Origin: a virus
Virus record (IMG/VR): IMGVR_UViG_3300009149_000014
Span: 52,186 to 116,185 of that record
Reading direction: 5' to 3' (one strand)
DNA: 64,000 nt
A model generated the notes under the pieces. The model ran no database searches, was not told the origin of the DNA, and saw nothing but the letters and a program-made list of their open reading frames with translations. Of the stretch, positions 41,645 through 49,898 are shown one piece after another. Position numbers and translations under genes: made by a program. Each line of letters begins with the position of its first letter. Position 1 is the first letter of the stretch.

Positions 41645-43480
41645 ATGGCAAAATTCAATTTAACAATAGATCAATTAATATTAGAACTTGTATCAAAAAC
41701 ATCTGGCCAAATAGGTCGTGAATATGGTGTTAGTACAACAACCGTCACCAACAGAATCAAAAAGCTTGGCCTTGGTCATTTGATCACTAAGCAGAAAAAA
41801 GAGCTTGATGAAACGGCGGTGGTCGAAAGATATAAAAACGGCGAGTCGGCTCGTTCAATATCGATTGAATTGAAAGTTGACTATCGTACCATCAGAAGAA
41901 TTCTTAAGAGCCACGAAGTCACTATTATTCATCCAGGTATACGTACCTATGTTCTTAATGAAAATGTGTTTGAGTGTATCGACACTCCAGAAAAAGCTTA
42001 TTGGGTTGGGTTCTTATTAGCTGATGGACATTTATCGTCAAAGTCTGGGATACAAATATCATTAGCAAAGTATGATGATATTTTACTCAAACGATTTGCA
42101 TCATTTGTAGGATGTGATGATCCTAACTTGTGGTCAAGTCCACGACGTCACCCCAAAGCAATGTTTAATTTTCAATCAAAAAAGATGGGAAAGGATCTTA
42201 GAGATAAAGGATTTGACGATTGGAAAGATGGAACAAGTCAAGTAATACTTGACAGTATCCCGGATTACTTATTCCATCATTTCGTTCGTGGATATTTTGA
42301 CGGTGATGGTAGTATATCTTATCAACGTATTAGATTAAAGAGTGGTCTTAAAGGCCATAAAATGCATTGGACGGCATCGATTGTTTGTAAATTCGAAAAC
42401 CACCTGCGAGCAATTGGGTCTAGACTTCCAATTGCTACATGGAAAGTTAAAGAACGAACTACTATTTTTACATTGTTGTTCAGCAATAAGTCCAATGTCA
42501 GATCTTTAGGAGAGTATATCTATCAAGATGTTGAAGAATTGTTCCTTGATAGGAAAAAGGTCCGATTTGACATTTTGAATGATATGTATCCATTTTTTAT
42601 GAAAACGATTCATGATTTTTATATCCCTCGTGGTGTCGATCGTCTTTCTATAGTTGATCAATTTACAGAATGTCTCTTGAGAACTGGGTGGAAGACTAAG
42701 AGAGATTCGTTCACACCATTGTTAGAAAAGACAATTGATTCTCTAGATGCTATTATAGATGACGAGTTGAAAATCGCTTCTAACAATCCTGATAATGCAT
42801 TGTTTGAACATTGCCAACCTTGGATCAATTGGATTAAACTTGGGAATTCGACGCCAATAGCGGATTTTAGAACCAAACCGGGCAGGGTTAGAAGAGGCGT
42901 GCAGGCTTTCTTAGAAAGAGGATCTTTGAATCCTGAACGTCTTGTTAGAGAGATGAAATTTGTTGGTTTTTGTAGGGCGAGCTTGTTGAGTGCTGGTACC
43001 ATTATCAGAGCAGTTAGACACTTTAAATTGTCAGGTTCATGGTTTGACCCATGTGCAGGGTGGGGGAATAGATTGTTAGCTGCTTATTATTTGAATATTC
43101 CATATTCAGCCTGTGATCCAGGTATTTCTTTTTCTGGCCTTGAATATTTAAATGACAAATTAGACAATTTTGCCGATCTACAAAAATTGCCATGGCAAGA
43201 AGCAGCTTGGCAAAAGAGTGATTTTGTTTTGACTAGTCCGCCGTTTTATAATAAGGAAGACTATTTAGACGGCACTGAATATGGAAAGTTCGATGATTGG
43301 TGTGATGGTTTTTTGAAACCATTGACAGAGAAATCATTGAATCAATCTGAGAAAGTGTTGTTTCACACGGATGAACGGATGGCCGAATATCTAATGAAAT
43401 TAGGCGGAGTACCGCACCAATTGATTATTCCGAGCCGTTCTAAAAGTTCTAAAGAATTTTTTGTTTTGTTTGAAAGGTAA
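41645..43480 (+). CDS. HTH-LAGLIDADG homing endonuclease fused to DNA methyltransferase
   Basis: A 611-residue protein. Residues 1-95 contain two helix-turn-helix units (QIGREYGVSTTTVTNRIKKL and ARSISIELKVDYRTIRRILK). Residues 110-320 are a two-motif LAGLIDADG endonuclease: YWVGFLLADG (119-128) and FVRGYFDGDG (213-222), with catalytic-type Asp in both. Residues 455-611 form an amino-methyltransferase: FDPCAGWGNRLLA (motif I, Asp 468) and LTSPPFYN (motif IV, Thr 530), which suit N6-adenine or N4-cytosine methylation. The middle 130 residues may be a target-recognition part. No intein splice motifs are seen. The gene is AT-rich and sits alone between terminators next to the capsid gene, like a mobile insertion. 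A protein that can both cut and protect DNA is the proposed role. Confidence 0.85.
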   Translation: MAKFNLTIDQLILELVSKTSGQIGREYGVSTTTVTNRIKKLGLGHLITKQKKELDETAVVERYKNGESARSISIELKVDYRTIRRILKSHEVTIIHPGIRTYVLNENVFECIDTPEKAYWVGFLLADGHLSSKSGIQISLAKYDDILLKRFASFVGCDDPNLWSSPRRHPKAMFNFQSKKMGKDLRDKGFDDWKDGTSQVILDSIPDYLFHHFVRGYFDGDGSISYQRIRLKSGLKGHKMHWTASIVCKFENHLRAIGSRLPIATWKVKERTTIFTLLFSNKSNVRSLGEYIYQDVEELFLDRKKVRFDILNDMYPFFMKTIHDFYIPRGVDRLSIVDQFTECLLRTGWKTKRDSFTPLLEKTIDSLDAIIDDELKIASNNPDNALFEHCQPWINWIKLGNSTPIADFRTKPGRVRRGVQAFLERGSLNPERLVREMKFVGFCRASLLSAGTIIRAVRHFKLSGSWFDPCAGWGNRLLAAYYLNIPYSACDPGISFSGLEYLNDKLDNFADLQKLPWQEAAWQKSDFVLTSPPFYNKEDYLDGTEYGKFDDWCDGFLKPLTEKSLNQSEKVLFHTDERMAEYLMKLGGVPHQLIIPSRSKSSKEFFVLFER

Positions 43481-43650
43481 ATCTTGCGAAGCGGCATCAT
43501 TCGAATGAGTCGATCCTTGGTTTCTTTGAATCTTTTGCTCGGGAGCGTTGTAAGAGAGTTGTAAATTCTTTGCCTTCTGGTGAGGGTGTGAGTAATAAGG
43601 CTTTTGGTCAAGTGATCGTTGATAAATTGTGCGATGAGGTAGGAACTTAG
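43474..43650 (+). pseudogene. Possible remnant of an interrupted gene
   Basis: An open frame of 58 codons without a start codon, from the TGA at 43471 to the TAG at 43648. It encodes a credible globular-looking end (ILGFFESFARERCKRVVNSL, then a Gly-containing loop and VIVDKLCDEVGT). It starts where the endonuclease-methyltransferase gene ends, so it may be the tail of a gene displaced or broken by that insertion. Evidence is only the open frame and its composition. Confidence 0.3.
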
Positions 43651-43675
43651 CTGATTTTCTTTCATTGAATAACGA

Positions 43676-43709
43676 AGAGCCCGGTGAAGAGATTCGTCGG
43701 GCTCTTTTT
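43676..43709 (+). terminator. Terminator before the 43.7-kb operon
   Basis: AGAGCCCG pairs with CGGGCTCT around a 14-nt loop, followed by TTTT. Confidence 0.75.
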
Positions 43710-43724
43710 GTGGGTGTGGAGAGA

Positions 43725-43732
43725 CAAATATA
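43725..43732 (+). promoter_or_regulatory. Promoter-like CAAATATA element
   Basis: CAAATATA 31 bases before ATG 43764, within GTGTGGAGAGACAAATATAG. A close copy, GTGTTGAGAGCCAAATATAA, precedes the gene at 45423 at the same distance. Confidence 0.45.
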
Positions 43733-43763
43733 GTGGGTTTGGTCAATTTGTGTGGAGTTTATT

Positions 43764-45329
43764 ATGAAACTTTCTTTTATCAGTGAGTCGGATCATGGTC
43801 CAGCTTATCATAATGTTGATTCTGTTCATGATTTGTTGGGTAAGTCTCCTGCTAGATTGTTTGATTTGATTGATAAGATTACTTTGCCTCGTGATCCTAG
43901 TCGTATGGAGCGTAATCGTGGGGTTTATAGGGATGGTGTGGAGATTGATAATGATTTTTTGAGCCCTAGTGAGGCTAAGGCTTTGAAGTTGTTTTTGGGT
44001 GGGCCGACGAGGAATCAGGCTTATAGGAGTAATCCTTATAACAATGATGATGTTGGGGAGCTGTCTGGTAGCAATTTATCTGAGATTAGTCGTGCTTTGG
44101 GTGTCAATGATCCTATGGTTAGGACGTTGCTTGCTTCTGCGAAACGCAAGCTTGAGATTAATTTGCAGTCGGGCAGCAGCTTTGATGATGTTATTGGTGA
44201 GTCGGGTGAATCAGATGACACTGAGTCGGTTATTAAGGCTGCTAAGATGGTGGTTCAGATATGGAATGATTATACCAAGTTGAATAATTATGCTGAGCCT
44301 GTTGAAGATATTGATGATTATCTTGCGGATGTTGAGGATGGTGAGCCTTTGATGATACCTTTTATAGATGCTGGTTCTAAGTGGGAGGGGCTTAGTAAAC
44401 GGGGTGTAAAAGTTGGTGGTGATTTGGCTAGTGTTGTTGGTGATATTGTTGATTTTGTTAATGAATATTTCGATCTGGAGGAGTATCTTTATTATGGTTG
44501 GGAGCTTGATAGGGGTCGTGCGACGTTTAAGGTTGGTATGAATGTTGAAACTGGTGATCTAGAGGATGCTTATGATAGTGGTGTTGATTCTAGGTGGGAT
44601 CAGGAAGCAGACTCATCAGAAAAGGATTTCATGAGTGGGAGTATCACCGAAAGTGTTGAATCTCTTGATTATCGTACTTTGATTAATCAATTGGTTAATG
44701 CTGATAAAGAAACAATTCAAAAGGTTGCTGCTTCTTCTGATAGACCATTTGTACAAGCTGTTGTAGATGCTTTGTTGCCCAAATTCGATGAGGTGTCTGG
44801 GCGTTACGGTGTTAAATATTCTGATGATTTTGCTCCTTGGTATAGTGATGCGAAACATGGGCTTCACTTGGAGGCTCAGAAGTACGACGGTGAGCCTTTT
44901 ATGATTGAGTTGCATGATGCTGATGATGAGTTTGGTCGTGATGTTTATGATAAGTTGATTAAGCCGGAGCATAAGCTTGGTTCTAAGGCGATTGGTTGGG
45001 CGGCTGGTTTCGAATTTGAAGGTTATGAGACTTTGGTTGTTATTGAGATTCAGTCTGATCTTATTCGTGGTGCGTTGGCCGAACAATCTGATATTAACAG
45101 GAGGATTCTTTCTTCTTTTAGCAATTGGCAAGATGAGTTGATCCAAATGATCAGAAGGTATGCCGATCAGAAAGGGTTGGGGGTTATTAGATTTCCGACT
45201 GCTAGGAAATTAGGTCGATTTTGGCGAAGTGTCGGAGAGAAGCCTAACATGAAGTATCTTAAAGCTTTGTATGATAAGAAGTTTCGTGATGTTGCGGTTA
45301 AAAAGAATGATTGGTGGGTTTTAAAATAA
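43764..45329 (+). CDS. Fusion: sigma region 4-like HTH domain plus C-terminal domain of unknown role
   Basis: A 521-residue protein; ATG 43764 follows a TGGAG site. It opens MKLSFISE, an I-x-E prohead protease-like site at residue 8. Residues 20-135 are shared with the sigma-like protein at 45423: SPARLFDLIDKI, LSPSEAKALKLFLGG, then LSEISRALGVNDPMVRTLLA and SAKRKLEI, the layout of a sigma region 4 helix-turn-helix. Residues 150-290 are acidic. Residues 300-521 form another domain with VVIEIQSDLIRGAL, LIQMIRRYADQKGLGVIRFP and TARKLGRFW. An I-E-x-Q-S-D motif of this kind recurs in large phage proteins, but I cannot name the function. Possibly packaged in the head. Confidence 0.5.
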   Translation: MKLSFISESDHGPAYHNVDSVHDLLGKSPARLFDLIDKITLPRDPSRMERNRGVYRDGVEIDNDFLSPSEAKALKLFLGGPTRNQAYRSNPYNNDDVGELSGSNLSEISRALGVNDPMVRTLLASAKRKLEINLQSGSSFDDVIGESGESDDTESVIKAAKMVVQIWNDYTKLNNYAEPVEDIDDYLADVEDGEPLMIPFIDAGSKWEGLSKRGVKVGGDLASVVGDIVDFVNEYFDLEEYLYYGWELDRGRATFKVGMNVETGDLEDAYDSGVDSRWDQEADSSEKDFMSGSITESVESLDYRTLINQLVNADKETIQKVAASSDRPFVQAVVDALLPKFDEVSGRYGVKYSDDFAPWYSDAKHGLHLEAQKYDGEPFMIELHDADDEFGRDVYDKLIKPEHKLGSKAIGWAAGFEFEGYETLVVIEIQSDLIRGALAEQSDINRRILSSFSNWQDELIQMIRRYADQKGLGVIRFPTARKLGRFWRSVGEKPNMKYLKALYDKKFRDVAVKKNDWWVLK

Positions 45330-45385
45330 AGTCGTTGGGTATCCTCGGTCAGAAATGGTCAGGCTTTTTTGTAGGTGTTGAGAGC

Positions 45386-45393
45386 CAAATATA
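45386..45393 (+). promoter_or_regulatory. Promoter-like CAAATATA element
   Basis: CAAATATA 29 bases before ATG 45423, in the 93-base gap after the preceding gene. Paired with the near-identical element at 43725. Confidence 0.45.
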
Positions 45394-45422
45394 ATTGGAA
45401 CATTTTTCTATTGAGGCTCGTC

Positions 45423-46256
45423 ATGAAATTGTCGTCGATTCACTCTTCTTTTGTGGCACTCCGTATCAAATTGTTGACTGAGGGGCTTATTCTAGAAGCG
45501 GTGAGCAGTAATGATGCAAATGAGGCATATAACAAGTTCTTGAAATCTGGGGATATGAATGATTTTGGGGTATTTTATACTTATTTCATTGATCGTAAGG
45601 ATATGATCGAGAGAAGGATGAAGTTGGCTTATGGTGATTATGCTATTGAGTCGGTCGATTTGGAATCTGCGATTCAGGATACTGCTGAGTATTTCTTAAG
45701 GGCGAAAAAAGATTTTGGGCATAATGTTGCTTATTTTTGGAGACTTATTCGACTTCGTATAGTTCGTTTGATGGATAAGCACAATAAGTCTGTTAAAGGT
45801 CATGGTGATACGACTAGAGGTGACTTTCCAGGGGCTCAATTTGAGCCTGGTTCTAATGAGGATTTTCTTAATCAGTCTCCTGCTAGATTGTTTGATATTA
45901 TTGATCAGTTTATTATGGATCGTCAACCTCAGTCTCTTGAAGTTAGACGTGGTTTTTACATTCGTAATGGGCAGAAGATTAAGATTGATAATTCTTTGTT
46001 GACTCCTCGTGAGGCTAAGGCTTTGAAGTTGTCGTTGGGTGGTGTTGGTAATAATCCCAAGTATCGATCTACTCCTTATACTGGTCCGAAAGCTGATGGT
46101 GGTGTGATATCTGGTATGGCTTTTAAACAGATTGGACAGGAGCTTGGGGGTGTGTCTGGTGTGGCTGTGAAGAATATAATTGATAAGGCTAAAGAAAAAT
46201 TGGCACAACATCTTCATTCGACGGATATTAGCCAAGTCGGTGTTGCCGATTATTGA
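45423..46256 (+). CDS. Sigma-70-like factor, possibly packaged in the head
   Basis: A 277-residue protein; ATG 45423 follows TTGAGG. Residues about 75-125 resemble sigma region 2: VDLESAIQDTAEYFLRAKKD and FWRLIRLRIVRLMDKHNK. The C-terminal 110 residues resemble region 4: LTPREAKALKLSLGG and FKQIGQELGGVSGVAVKNII with DKAKEKL. The N-terminus has LLTEG and LILEA, both I/L-x-E sites suitable for prohead protease. Located in the cluster after the capsid gene, it could be delivered with the DNA to redirect host RNA polymerase at once. Function inferred from motifs. Confidence 0.5.
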   Translation: MKLSSIHSSFVALRIKLLTEGLILEAVSSNDANEAYNKFLKSGDMNDFGVFYTYFIDRKDMIERRMKLAYGDYAIESVDLESAIQDTAEYFLRAKKDFGHNVAYFWRLIRLRIVRLMDKHNKSVKGHGDTTRGDFPGAQFEPGSNEDFLNQSPARLFDIIDQFIMDRQPQSLEVRRGFYIRNGQKIKIDNSLLTPREAKALKLSLGGVGNNPKYRSTPYTGPKADGGVISGMAFKQIGQELGGVSGVAVKNIIDKAKEKLAQHLHSTDISQVGVADY

Positions 46257-46307
46257 AACAAAAATATTCTTATAGACCAAGTGTCACGTTTTTGAAATAG
46301 GTTCTTG

Positions 46308-47045
46308 ATGTATACTATTCTTGAATATCGCATCGATTGTGCTCTTGGTTTAATATCCGAGGCCGATCGCCGTAGTTTTTTGAAAAAGATGGGTCAAATT
46401 GGTGGATCGATTGCTACTGGTGGTGGTCCTGTGGGGGTTATTGCTAAGATGGCTATGGGTGAGGTTGGTGGGTCTGATCCTTTAGCTCATATTTCTGATG
46501 ATGAAATAATCGACATGCCTGAGAAAGATTGGATCAATTTGATTCCTTCTACACGTTTATTGAAAATCCTGGCTCGTAATGATTATGATGTCGACGGAGA
46601 ATTGACAAATAAGCTTATGAAGGTCGTGATCTATGGCGTTCAGTATATGGCAAAAGATACTTCGTTGGAAATGATGAAGAAGTATCTTGAGAAGGTTGGG
46701 TATGATACGAAGCGTGGATTATTTGATGCTTTGACCAATAGCGATATTTACCATGGTGCTTATGCGGAGGCTGAAGGTAAAATGGCTGCTAATGGCATCC
46801 AAGCTTTAGAAAAAATTGGTATTAGTGTGCCCTCTAGTATTAAGAGGAAGGCTTTTGAGATAAATTCGGAGATGCGTCAAATGGAAATACAAGCTGATCA
46901 GGAGGCGATGGAAAGGGATCAGAAGAGGAAGGAGGATCTGAAGAGGAGAAAGGATCGAGACAATGATGCTAAATATAATAATGCTAAGATGCATCAGCCT
47001 TTTGAATCTAAACTTGAAAAAGCCTTATCAGCAATATTCGGATGA
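46308..47045 (+). CDS. Unknown protein with RR-x-FLK (Tat-like) motif and N-terminal cleavage site
   Basis: A 245-residue protein; ATG 46308 follows ATAGG. The N-terminus contains LISE then ADRRSFLKKMGQIGG: an I-x-E site followed by a twin-arginine-like motif and a Gly-rich mildly hydrophobic stretch to about residue 55. The middle is helical (LLKILARNDYDVDGELTNKL), and residues 185-230 are a very charged helix (ERDQKRKEDLKRRKDRDNDA). The cleavage site suggests a head-internal protein. The twin-arginine motif could be coincidental. Family not recognised. Confidence 0.55.
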   Translation: MYTILEYRIDCALGLISEADRRSFLKKMGQIGGSIATGGGPVGVIAKMAMGEVGGSDPLAHISDDEIIDMPEKDWINLIPSTRLLKILARNDYDVDGELTNKLMKVVIYGVQYMAKDTSLEMMKKYLEKVGYDTKRGLFDALTNSDIYHGAYAEAEGKMAANGIQALEKIGISVPSSIKRKAFEINSEMRQMEIQADQEAMERDQKRKEDLKRRKDRDNDAKYNNAKMHQPFESKLEKALSAIFG

Positions 47046-47920
47046 TCTCTAACATTTTGTGCCAAACAGTCGATTTATCATTATACGATTTCGATTATCT
47101 TCTTTGTGCTAATATTGCTACAACTTTCGACAAGATCGATTTTGGCGTAGCTAATCCCGAGCCAATTCTAGCACTAAACCACAACACACGTAATCTACAA
47201 ACTCCAGAACTTCTGGAAAGATTAGAGTCAGCTTTGGTTCCATGTCGTCATGGTAAGTGGTTAGAGGCTCGTGGTTGTCCTGTTGATGATTTTTGCGGGA
47301 TTGATTTTGATTTGTTGTCTGAGCAGGATCTTTTTGACTTGTTTTTGTATCCTGGGGACCATATTTTGGACCGTTATGGCTACAGAGTTATCGATGGTCC
47401 AGCGTTTTGTGACTATCGTGATGGTCGTTTGGTTGGGATTGGTGTTAGAAACGTTTCGACTGATCTTGAATGGGTAGCAGTCGCTAAATTCACTTTTTCG
47501 AATTATGGGTTGTTTCTTTTTGGTTTTGATGATTATCTTGCTACTGATGAGATCTATGTGGTAGAAGGTGTTTTTGATGCTGTGGCGTTACGTTCTGCGG
47601 GGTTTAATGCTGTGGCTATTGGTAGTGCTTTACCTTCTCCTTTTCAGTTAGCTTGTCTTGCTCGTAAATTCTCTAATATTAAGTTATGTCTTGATAATGA
47701 TTTTCATGGTTGGTGTGGTGCGATGACGGCCCATTTACTCATGGGTTGGCCTATTTTTTCAATTGTTAATAAAGATGCTGGGTGTGGGGCTGTCGAATTG
47801 TTCGAGTTTGATATGGATGATTTAGCAGGCAAGATTAAGAACGGCGTAAAAGCGTATAATCAAGCTGTTGCGAGCAATTCTTTGTCCAGAAAACTACCGT
47901 ATAATTCTATCAGTGTTTAA
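47042..47920 (+). CDS. TOPRIM-domain (primase-like) protein
   Basis: A 292-residue protein overlapping the previous stop by four bases. Residues 170-260 contain a TOPRIM fold: EIYVVEGVFDAVALRSAGFN carries the catalytic-type Glu, AIGSALPSPFQLACLARKF follows, and LCLDNDFHGWCG carries the Asp-x-Asp motif. The N-terminal half has several cysteines but no clear DnaG zinc finger. It could be part of a split primase with the TOPRIM protein at 7105-8232, or an RNA-processing nuclease. Confidence 0.65.
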   Translation: MISNILCQTVDLSLYDFDYLLCANIATTFDKIDFGVANPEPILALNHNTRNLQTPELLERLESALVPCRHGKWLEARGCPVDDFCGIDFDLLSEQDLFDLFLYPGDHILDRYGYRVIDGPAFCDYRDGRLVGIGVRNVSTDLEWVAVAKFTFSNYGLFLFGFDDYLATDEIYVVEGVFDAVALRSAGFNAVAIGSALPSPFQLACLARKFSNIKLCLDNDFHGWCGAMTAHLLMGWPIFSIVNKDAGCGAVELFEFDMDDLAGKIKNGVKAYNQAVASNSLSRKLPYNSISV

Positions 47921-47951
47921 AAGATCGACACTTACGCATTAATGTGAAGCT

Positions 47952-48278
47952 ATGAAACATAAAGACTCGACTGAGGAGAGTTCTCCCTTTATAAGTGAGA
48001 ATGAGGTTCGCGGCACTCGGGTTAGAGTCTGGCCAGTGGTTGATGAAACTGCTCATAATCCTCCGGGTGTTTACGAGGCTCTTAATGAGGAGCTTGGTGG
48101 TTTTGTGGGTCTTCGGGCTGCGGTTGTTTCTGTTCTTGGTGGGGTGGGTGCTTTGTCGCCTGAATTGTATGAGGGGGCTTTGTGTCGGATTGGGGAGTTG
48201 ACTGGGCGTGTTGTGGATAGTGAGTTTCGGACTGAGGTTCGGGATGTTCTTTGTAGTTTGCCTTGTCCTTTGGATTGA
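47952..48278 (+). CDS. Small unknown protein
   Basis: A 108-residue protein. The N-terminal 30 residues are polar (with PFISENEVRG, an I-x-E site). The rest is predicted helical with LGGFVGLRAAVVSVLGGVGA, a moderately hydrophobic helix, and ends with CSLPCPLD. The codons are strongly G- and T-ending, like its downstream neighbours. Family not recognised. Confidence 0.5.
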   Translation: MKHKDSTEESSPFISENEVRGTRVRVWPVVDETAHNPPGVYEALNEELGGFVGLRAAVVSVLGGVGALSPELYEGALCRIGELTGRVVDSEFRTEVRDVLCSLPCPLD

Positions 48279-48284
48279 TGTAAA

Positions 48285-49043
48285 ATGATTAAAGATGGCC
48301 GATCTTACTTAGTGTTGTGTTCTTGGAAGTCTGATGCTTTACCTAATTGGGAGATTGTTAAGTGGGGGGCTCCCATTGGCTTATCTGATCCATCTGGTCG
48401 TGAGGGTTGGGTTACTCAGAATGGTTTTGCTCTAAGGATGGACAATTGCACTTTTGAAGAGTCTTATGAGCTTGATGTTGTTGTCGATTTGTTGCGGGGT
48501 GTCCGTAGTGAGAAGCCCAAATTGGGTGAGAGTCGTATTTTGTCTGTTCCGAAGACTCTTCTTGCACTTGATATGATACGGAATTCAGTGCCTGTTACGC
48601 TTAAGGTGGTGAAACCGGTGATTCAGGAGCCTCGTGTTCTTGGTGAAGTGTCTGATGGTATTCATCCGGTGCGTACGAGTGAGTATGTTCGGAGGGTTCC
48701 TGTTAGGTTGACTGGGATGCAGCCTGCTGAGTTGTCGGTTGATGTTGGTGCCAAGTTTAAGATTGTCAACATGCTTGATGTTGATCGGGTGATTTTCTGT
48801 GTGCCGGATGATGGTGGTGCAATTGAGTTGGTCGATGAAGATCATATTGTGATGGATGGGGTGAGACGGCGGTTTTCTCGTTTGGCGTATAATTCATCTC
48901 GACAGTATGTTTTTAGTCTTGATCCTTTGGTTGTGGTTCCGGATGGTTCGGATCTTCAGCCGATTCAGCCGGATGATGATTTTTGTACGTATTGTGGTAA
49001 TTTCGAGGGTCCTGGTGGTTGTGACGGTGATTGTGAAAGTTGA
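48285..49043 (+). CDS. Unknown protein with C-terminal zinc-knuckle-like cluster
   Basis: A 252-residue, beta-rich protein (VPVRLTGMQPAELSVDVGAK and AIELVDEDHIVMDGVRRRFS) ending with CTYCGNFEGPGGCDGDC, a C-x2-C-x8-C-x3-C pattern that could bind zinc. It is followed two bases later by the next gene. Family not recognised. Confidence 0.55.
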   Translation: MIKDGRSYLVLCSWKSDALPNWEIVKWGAPIGLSDPSGREGWVTQNGFALRMDNCTFEESYELDVVVDLLRGVRSEKPKLGESRILSVPKTLLALDMIRNSVPVTLKVVKPVIQEPRVLGEVSDGIHPVRTSEYVRRVPVRLTGMQPAELSVDVGAKFKIVNMLDVDRVIFCVPDDGGAIELVDEDHIVMDGVRRRFSRLAYNSSRQYVFSLDPLVVVPDGSDLQPIQPDDDFCTYCGNFEGPGGCDGDCES

Positions 49044-49045
49044 TT

Positions 49046-49513
49046 ATGCGTAAGGTGAAGCCGATTAAGCCTGGTGAGGTTGGGAAGATTGCTGGGGAGT
49101 CGATTCCTGATGAGGTGCTTGCGTCTTTCAATGAATTAATTGTTAAACATTGGAGTCCTAGTAGCAAGGCATCACATTTTGAGCAGGATGCTGTGGTTGA
49201 ATTGATTCAGAGTAAATTGAAGTGTGAGAGGAAAGAGATTTTCGATCGTTCTTGGCTTGATGTTGAGAAGATTTATCGTGCTGAAGGGTGGGGTGTTAAG
49301 TATGAGTCTGCCACCTATGAATCAGGTCCTCTTTATCCGGCGTCTTATACTTTTTATAAGTCTGTGAAGGCTTTGATAACTCGTCGTGCGGTTGCTGAAC
49401 CGATTAGTGGTCTTCATTGCTGTTGTGAGTGTGGTGAGGAGATGACAGACGAGGATGAGGTTGAGTTGTATTGTAATGCTTGTGTGGATTTGGAAGAGGC
49501 TGAGGACGATTGA
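49046..49513 (+). CDS. Unknown protein with C-terminal zinc ribbon
   Basis: A 155-residue protein; ATG 49046 is used. The N-terminal 100 residues are mixed (ELIQSKLKCERKEIFDRSWL). The end has LHCCCECGEEMTDEDEVELY followed by CNAC, which fits a treble-clef or ribbon zinc site like DksA-type fingers. It shares its last base with the next ATG (TGATG). Confidence 0.55.
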   Translation: MRKVKPIKPGEVGKIAGESIPDEVLASFNELIVKHWSPSSKASHFEQDAVVELIQSKLKCERKEIFDRSWLDVEKIYRAEGWGVKYESATYESGPLYPASYTFYKSVKALITRRAVAEPISGLHCCCECGEEMTDEDEVELYCNACVDLEEAEDD

Positions 49514-49887
49514 TGAATACGCGACCAACTGTTTACGGGCAATGTCAAGATCTTGGTAGTATTTATACTAGACGTGATGATCGTCTTAAGCTTGGCTCTT
49601 GCAATTTCTGTAATAATCGTGAGACCGAGAAGGTGACAGAGATCACTGGCGGAGGTTTAGCTTTCCGTGCTTGTGATGATTGTCTTATTAAAATTGCTGA
49701 ATCCGCTGATGGTCTACAAAAGGCTCGGACTCGGGCTGCGAATAAGGTTAAGGCTCGGGCTGCGATGGTTGAGTATTTGAAGGATGGTGCATTATACAGT
49801 GCTGATCCTGATTGTGAACATGAGATGGATATGCAGAATTTTAGTGGTGTTAAGTGTTCTAAGTGTGGTGGTTGGTTTTGTTATTGA
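49513..49887 (+). CDS. Small zinc-binding-like protein
   Basis: A 124-residue protein with two CxxC pairs early (GSCNFCNN, ACDDC) and a second pair set late (CEHEMD and CSKCGGWFC). Between them is a charged helix (KARTRAANKVKARAAMVEYL). It may be a small regulator that binds nucleic acid or polymerase; that is not shown by sequence. Confidence 0.55.
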   Translation: MNTRPTVYGQCQDLGSIYTRRDDRLKLGSCNFCNNRETEKVTEITGGGLAFRACDDCLIKIAESADGLQKARTRAANKVKARAAMVEYLKDGALYSADPDCEHEMDMQNFSGVKCSKCGGWFCY

Positions 49888-49898
49888 GGGATTGATAA

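Noticed and set aside
43363-43746. Minus-strand frame of 127 codons after the fusion gene
   Set aside because: It overlaps the methyltransferase end and a terminator, and has no ribosome site or protein-like features.
44616-45146. Minus-strand frame of 176 codons
   Set aside because: Opposite a well-supported gene; composition dominated by Asn, Ile, Leu, Thr and Arg from antisense of G/T-rich codons.
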